Source of the DNA: an uncultured Dialister sp.
GTDB lineage: Bacteria; Bacillota; Negativicutes; Veillonellales; Dialisteraceae
DNA: 8,468 bases
Assembly (NCBI RefSeq): GCF_900538805.1
Contig: NZ_UPZP01000096.1
Coordinates: forward strand, 1 to 8,468
Direction: 5' to 3'
Shown here: piece after piece, positions 5,193-8,468 of the stretch
Layout of the letters: each line of letters starts with the position of its first letter
Numbering within the stretch: the stretch's first letter is position 1
The notes under the pieces: generated by a model
The model's database searches: none
What the model was told of the DNA's origin: nothing
The model's input: the letters and a program-made list of their open reading frames with translations, nothing else
Made by a program: the position numbers and the translations under genes

Positions 5193-6635
5193 ATGGAATC
5201 ACTTAACAATCTGGTTTCCACCATTAACGGATTTCTCTGGTCGTCCGTCATTATCGCCCTGCTGGTGGGAGCGGGCTTTTATTTTACCGTGCGCACCAGG
5301 GGCGTGCAGATTCGCTATTTCGGCCGTATGTTCAAGCTCATCGCCCATACTGCCGGACAAAAGACGGAGGGAAATGAGGTTTCTCCTTTCCAGGCTTTCT
5401 GCGTCAGCACCGCTTCCCGCGTAGGGGTGGGCAATATTGCGGGCATTGCCATTGCCATTGTCACCGGCGGTCCCGGTGCCATTTTCTGGATGTGGTTTAT
5501 CGCGGTCATCGGTTCGGCCACCGGTTTTGTAGAATCCACGCTGGCACAGATTTACAAGGTGCCCCGGGAGGATGGAAACGGATTCCGCGGCGGTCCTGCC
5601 TATTATCTGAAAAACGGACTGGGCCATGGCATCTGGGCTGCCGTATTTGCCATCCTGATTTCCGTCACCTACGGTATGATTTATAACTCCGTACAGTCGA
5701 ATACCATTTCCCTGGCCCTGAACCACGCGCTGGGGCTGGACCGCATGATGGTAGGCGGCGTGGTCACTGTGCTGGCCATGCTGGTCATCTGCGGCGGCAT
5801 GGGACGCATTGCCCGTGTTACGGAATGGATGGTGCCTGTGATGGCAGGAATTTACATCGTGGTGGCTCTGGGCATCATGGTGTACAACATTACGGAAATG
5901 CCCCATGTCATTTATGTGATTCTTCGGGATGCCTTCGACTGGCAGGCAGTATTTGGCGGCGGCATGGGCGCTGCTGTGCTCACCGGTTTCAAGAGAGGCC
6001 TTTTCTCCAACGAAGCCGGCGAAGGTTCCGTACCGAATGCGGCAGCCACTGCGGACGCCACCCATCCGGTGGTACAGGGCCTCATCCAGGCTTTCGGCGT
6101 GTATGTGGATACCCTCTTCATCTGCTCCGCCTCCGCCTTCATCGTCCTTCTCACCGGCGATTACGCCTCCACCGGCCTTACGGGCATCGAACTGATCCAG
6201 TGGGACCTGGCGCAGTACTTCGGCGACTGGGCGCCTAAGGCCGTTTCCTTCCTGATTTTCCTCTTTGCCTTCACCTCCCTCATCGGAAATTATTATTACG
6301 GGGAAATCAACATCGGCCACCTCACCCCTAAGAAATGGCCGCTGAACCTCTTCCGCGTCCTCATCGCCGTCATGATTTTCTGGGGTTCCATTGCGGACCT
6401 GCCGCTGGTTTGGAACCTGGCGGACCTCTTCATGGCCTTCATGGTTCTCACCAACGTCACCGCCATCCTGCTCCTCTTCCCCCAGGCAAGAGCCTGCCTT
6501 ATGGATTATGAAAACCAGCTGAAAAAGGGCATCAAGGTGCCTCTTTTCCATAAGAATGCACTGCCTGATACAAAGGGCATCGTATGGTGGGATGATGAAA
6601 ATAACTCCAACCATATGAAACGGATGGAAAAATAA
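5193..6635 (+). CDS. AGCS-family sodium:alanine/glycine symporter
   Basis: 480 residues, a typical length for the alanine or glycine:cation symporter family. These inner-membrane carriers take up small neutral amino acids with Na+ (or H+). About ten or eleven hydrophobic segments are visible, starting at residues 14-32. Family signatures include GVGNIAGIAIAIVTGGPGA then FWMW near 78-102, GFRGGPAYYL near 130-139, GGMGRIARVTEWMVP near 201-215 and, near 265-290, FKRGLFSNEAGEGS followed by PNAAATADATHPV, the most conserved region of the family. The C-terminal tail (about 438-480) is charged and cytoplasmic. AAGGAGG five bases upstream fixes the start. It has its own promoter and a strong terminator, so it is monocistronic. 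Alanine, glycine or serine cannot be separated as substrate from sequence alone. Confidence 0.95.
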   Translation: MESLNNLVSTINGFLWSSVIIALLVGAGFYFTVRTRGVQIRYFGRMFKLIAHTAGQKTEGNEVSPFQAFCVSTASRVGVGNIAGIAIAIVTGGPGAIFWMWFIAVIGSATGFVESTLAQIYKVPREDGNGFRGGPAYYLKNGLGHGIWAAVFAILISVTYGMIYNSVQSNTISLALNHALGLDRMMVGGVVTVLAMLVICGGMGRIARVTEWMVPVMAGIYIVVALGIMVYNITEMPHVIYVILRDAFDWQAVFGGGMGAAVLTGFKRGLFSNEAGEGSVPNAAATADATHPVVQGLIQAFGVYVDTLFICSASAFIVLLTGDYASTGLTGIELIQWDLAQYFGDWAPKAVSFLIFLFAFTSLIGNYYYGEINIGHLTPKKWPLNLFRVLIAVMIFWGSIADLPLVWNLADLFMAFMVLTNVTAILLLFPQARACLMDYENQLKKGIKVPLFHKNALPDTKGIVWWDDENNSNHMKRMEK

Positions 6636-6646
6636 CCGGTACCATC

Positions 6647-6682
6647 AAAAAAAGACTTCTGCTTCGGCAGAGGTCTTTTTTT
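6647..6682 (+). terminator. Intrinsic terminator of the symporter gene
   Basis: A stem GACTTCTGC / GCAGAGGTC (one mismatch) with a TTCG tetraloop is extended by seven A pairing with seven T. It lies 11 bases after the stop. The A/T flanks could make it work in both directions. Confidence 0.93.
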
Positions 6683-6683
6683 G

Positions 6684-6960
6684 CAGGGTTCAGAAGGTTC
6701 AAAAGGGAAGGTGTCCAGCCCCTGCGGGGCTGGAGGTTATGGCCCCTAAAGGGTGGCAAAGGAACTGGATTCGTAGGGGAGCATAGCGACCTGAGAATCC
6801 AGTGACATGCTTTCCCGTGGAGAAACGACTCACTACATTTTGCGCGTCGCTGGCGCTCCTTCAAAATGTGTTCGCTGTGCACCGCCTGCGGCGGCGGGTT
6901 GTATAGAAAGGTTGTGTTCGCTGCCGCTCAGGGGAAAGGTGGCGGCTCCGCCGCAGGTTA
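6684..6960. repeat. Mosaic of inverted repeats without a gene
   Basis: Contains two GGTTCA-type 9-bp units (6686-6707), a perfect hairpin CCAGCCCC/GGGGCTGG with TGC loop (6715-6733), ACTGGATTC/GAATCCAGT (6764-6772, 6795-6803) with a 22-base loop, and ACATTTTG/CAAAATGT (6835-6842, 6862-6869) around a GC-rich centre. CTCACTACATT at 6830 resembles CTCACTACGTT at the right edge of the window (from 8452), so this module recurs. Frames across it look like chance openings. Confidence 0.6.
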
Positions 6961-6962
6961 TA

Positions 6963-7137
6963 ACCCCCTTTCACAGGAAGGGGATGGCGCCGGAGGCAAC
7001 GGAGGAACAGCGTCAGCTCTTTGCTGATTTTTTCGGACCTATCCTCAGGGCTTCGCCCAGCTCCTTTCTGAGAAAGGAGCCTGCGTTACGGGATTTACTT
7101 TTATGTCACCAGTACCCGCAAGACGTAGAGCAAAAGC
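6963..7137. repeat. Modular intergenic repeat, copy D
   Basis: CCCCCTTTCACAGGAAGGGG, a variant GGCGCCGGAGGCAACGGAGG, then TCAGC 7013-7017 with GCTGA 7023-7027, GGGC 7048-7051 with GCCC 7055-7058, and GCTCCTTTC 7060-7068 with GAAAGGAGC 7072-7080. It continues into GCGTTACGGGATTTACTTTT and GTCACCAGT, the module that begins copies B and E, showing that units can be joined head to tail. The GAGGAACA partner is altered here (only GAGGA/TCCTC pairs). Confidence 0.85.
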
Positions 7138-7214
7138 GAAAAATGACCAGTTAGGATGCGGGAAGTCTGATGTCTATCGTCTATCTTCTACCACCTATCG
7201 CCTTTCCCAATGTC

Positions 7215-8006
7215 TTATTTCTTCCGGTCCAATATCCGCAGCAGTTCCGTACGGATAAGGCCTTCTTTTTTCGCCTCATCCCGAAATCCTCGTATGAGCT
7301 GGCAGCAGAGAAGGAGGTAGTTATCCTGCGCTTCCCCGCAGGTTTCGCGTAAATAGCCCGGTTCTGTTTCATAGGCTCGGAGGCCACGGTAGTAGAACTG
7401 TTTCTTGTCATCGGCGATGATGAAGGGAATAATCCCTGCAGCAAGACATTCTTTGAAGAGAAGTAGACGGCCGGTACGGCCGTTGCCGTCCTGGAAAGGA
7501 TGGATAGCCTCGAAGCGGTAGTGGAAATCTATGAGTTTAGCAAAGCTATGGTCCGACGCATGATAATCTGTCAGCATGGCCGCCATGGCGCGTGGTACGT
7601 CTGCCACAGGTGCCGTTTTCCTGTCACCTACGATATTGTCCTGATTTTTATAGTCACCGATAGGAAATCCCGCATTCTCCGCCGCAGTCCCTTCCATAAG
7701 AAGACGATGAATGGTTTTGATGAAATCTTCCGTCAGCGGTGTATCATAGCGGTCAAGCATGAAGCGGAACGCACGGAAATGGTTGTTGGCGGTCACCACA
7801 TCGTCAGCATAGATGACCTCGTCTTTTTCTGCCAAAAGGGAGCGGGTCTCGAACAGTTCCCTGGTGTGGTCATGGGACAGGCGGCTCCCTTCGATGTGGT
7901 TGCTGTTGTACGCCATATCCACCTGGGTCTTCCGATAAATACCGCCATTGTACCGGGCTTTCTCTTCTTTTCTTAATGTAGAAATGAGCATGTCTATGGC
8001 CTTCAT
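7215..8006 (-). CDS. Fic-domain protein, class II (N-terminal inhibitory helix)
   Basis: 263 residues. The catalytic Fic motif HPFQDGNGRTGR is intact at 169-180: the histidine is the general base, the D and the GNGR loop hold Mg2+ and the nucleotide phosphates. Such enzymes typically transfer AMP from ATP onto a hydroxyl side chain of a target protein. Residues 35-40, SNHIEG, match the inhibitory motif (S/T)xxxE(G/N), with E39 expected to block ATP binding; being N-terminal in the same chain makes this class II. A DYKNQDN-type flap lies at 118-124. The C-terminal part (about 205-263) is helical, without a recognisable winged helix. AGGAGG seven to eight bases upstream supports the start at 8006. 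No antitoxin gene adjoins it, consistent with self-inhibition. No terminator is visible after the stop. The target protein is unknown. Confidence 0.93.
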   Translation of the reverse strand: MKAIDMLISTLRKEEKARYNGGIYRKTQVDMAYNSNHIEGSRLSHDHTRELFETRSLLAEKDEVIYADDVVTANNHFRAFRFMLDRYDTPLTEDFIKTIHRLLMEGTAAENAGFPIGDYKNQDNIVGDRKTAPVADVPRAMAAMLTDYHASDHSFAKLIDFHYRFEAIHPFQDGNGRTGRLLLFKECLAAGIIPFIIADDKKQFYYRGLRAYETEPGYLRETCGEAQDNYLLLCCQLIRGFRDEAKKEGLIRTELLRILDRKK

Positions 8007-8090
8007 ATCCTATCCTCCTGTATTGGTATACTCATATTTTACCATAGACATAATCATTGCAGGCAGTCAAAGAAGGATATGTGAAAAAAA

Positions 8091-8210
8091 GTTCAGAGGG
8101 TTCAGAGAAAAAGTTGGACGGGCCTTCGGCCCGAAGGTTCTTAAGGTTCTTAGGTTTGACAGCGGCTTCGCCGCTGAGGGTTGTGGTATCGCCGCCTTTG
8201 GCGGCAATGA
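8091..8210. repeat. 9-bp repeats and three hairpins with common linkers
   Basis: GTTCAGAGG repeated at 8091-8107, then CGGGCC/GGCCCG (about 8119-8133), AGCGGC/GCCGCT (8161-8175) and GCCGCC/GGCGGC (about 8191-8205), each with a TTC or TTT loop. Linkers GAAGGTTCTTAAGGTTCTTAG and TTTGAC are those of the 2096-2255 array. The array leads without a break into copy E. Confidence 0.75.
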
Positions 8211-8412
8211 GTATATAGTCAGCGCTACGGGATTTACTTTTGTGTCTACAGTGCTGCATGACGGAGAGTAAAAGCCCCCTTCCCAAGGAAGGGGGGTGGC
8301 GCCGCAGGCGACGGAGGAACAGCGTCAGTTCTTTACTGATTTTTTCGGTGTTCCTCAGCCCTATCGGGCAGCTCCTTCCTAAGGAAGGAGCCTTACGTTA
8401 CGGGATATACCT
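8211..8412. repeat. Modular intergenic repeat, copy E (most complete)
   Basis: Order: ATATAGTCAGCG, TACGGGATTTACTTTTGTG, GTGCTGCATGACGGAGAG, hairpin CCCCCTTCC/GGAAGGGGG, GTGGCGCCG, then GAGGAACA 8314-8321 with TGTTCCTC 8349-8356 enclosing TCAGT 8325-8329 with ACTGA 8335-8339; GCCC 8358-8361 with GGGC 8366-8369; GCTCCTTCC 8371-8379 with GGAAGGAGC 8383-8391; ending ACGTTACGGGATATAC. Three of these stems differ from copies A or D by paired changes. No transposase or frame explains it. Confidence 0.88.
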
Positions 8413-8468
8413 TCCTGTATCATAGAGCATGAGAAACATTCTGCTGATTGGCTCACTACGTTCGCCAC

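Noticed and set aside
5199..6614. Long (471-residue) minus-strand open frame antisense to the symporter
   Set aside because: It is His/Asp/Gly-rich with no recognisable domain or membrane pattern, and is explained by GC-rich third positions of the plus-strand AGCS gene, whose family signatures are unambiguous.
8040..8075. Promoter of the Fic gene
   Set aside because: The region is AT-rich with a TAAAAT on the minus strand, but TTGACT lies 23 bases upstream, too far for a standard promoter, so no site was assigned.

Overview
The window looks like a low-to-mid GC Gram-negative-type Firmicute (Negativicutes), most likely Dialister or a close Veillonellaceae relative. The basis is impression rather than a search: GC-rich codon use in AT-rich control regions, purine-rich Shine-Dalgarno sites, intrinsic terminators with long T tracts, and intergenic spaces packed with short hairpin-forming repeats. 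Genus-level assignment is inference.

Layout. 1-750: edge of an integrated element, with an excisionase-like gene (237-461, minus) overlapping the start of a tyrosine-integrase-like gene that runs off the left edge and appears frameshifted, beside a tRNA-Ser(GCT) gene (755-845, minus) with its own terminator. 984-1667: a MmcQ/YjbR-family protein. 1784-2080: a sigma-70-like -10 box followed by about 285 nt of non-coding sequence with many potential stems, a candidate structured RNA of unrecognised class. 2096-2465: hairpin array and the first copy (A) of a modular repeat. 2564-2676: a nested inverted repeat with a perfect 21-bp arm. 2850-4148 (minus): a secreted protein with four peptidoglycan-binding repeats and a C-terminal 3D domain. 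4200-5100: no credible gene; repeat copies B and C plus a hairpin-rich segment. 5193-6635: an AGCS-family sodium:alanine/amino-acid symporter with a clear promoter and terminator. 6684-7140: inverted repeats and repeat copy D. 7215-8006 (minus): a class II Fic protein. 8091-8412: the most complete repeat copy (E).

The protein genes appear to be independent single-gene units (cell-wall remodelling, amino-acid uptake, AMP-transfer regulation, a YjbR-type protein), not a pathway. The most notable feature is between the genes: a family of modular repeats in which several stems are preserved by paired base changes between copies (copies A, D and E for the core; A and C for an inserted 80-90 bp block). 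That is direct sequence evidence for selection or maintenance of folding, and shared translated frames through the repeats do not explain it.
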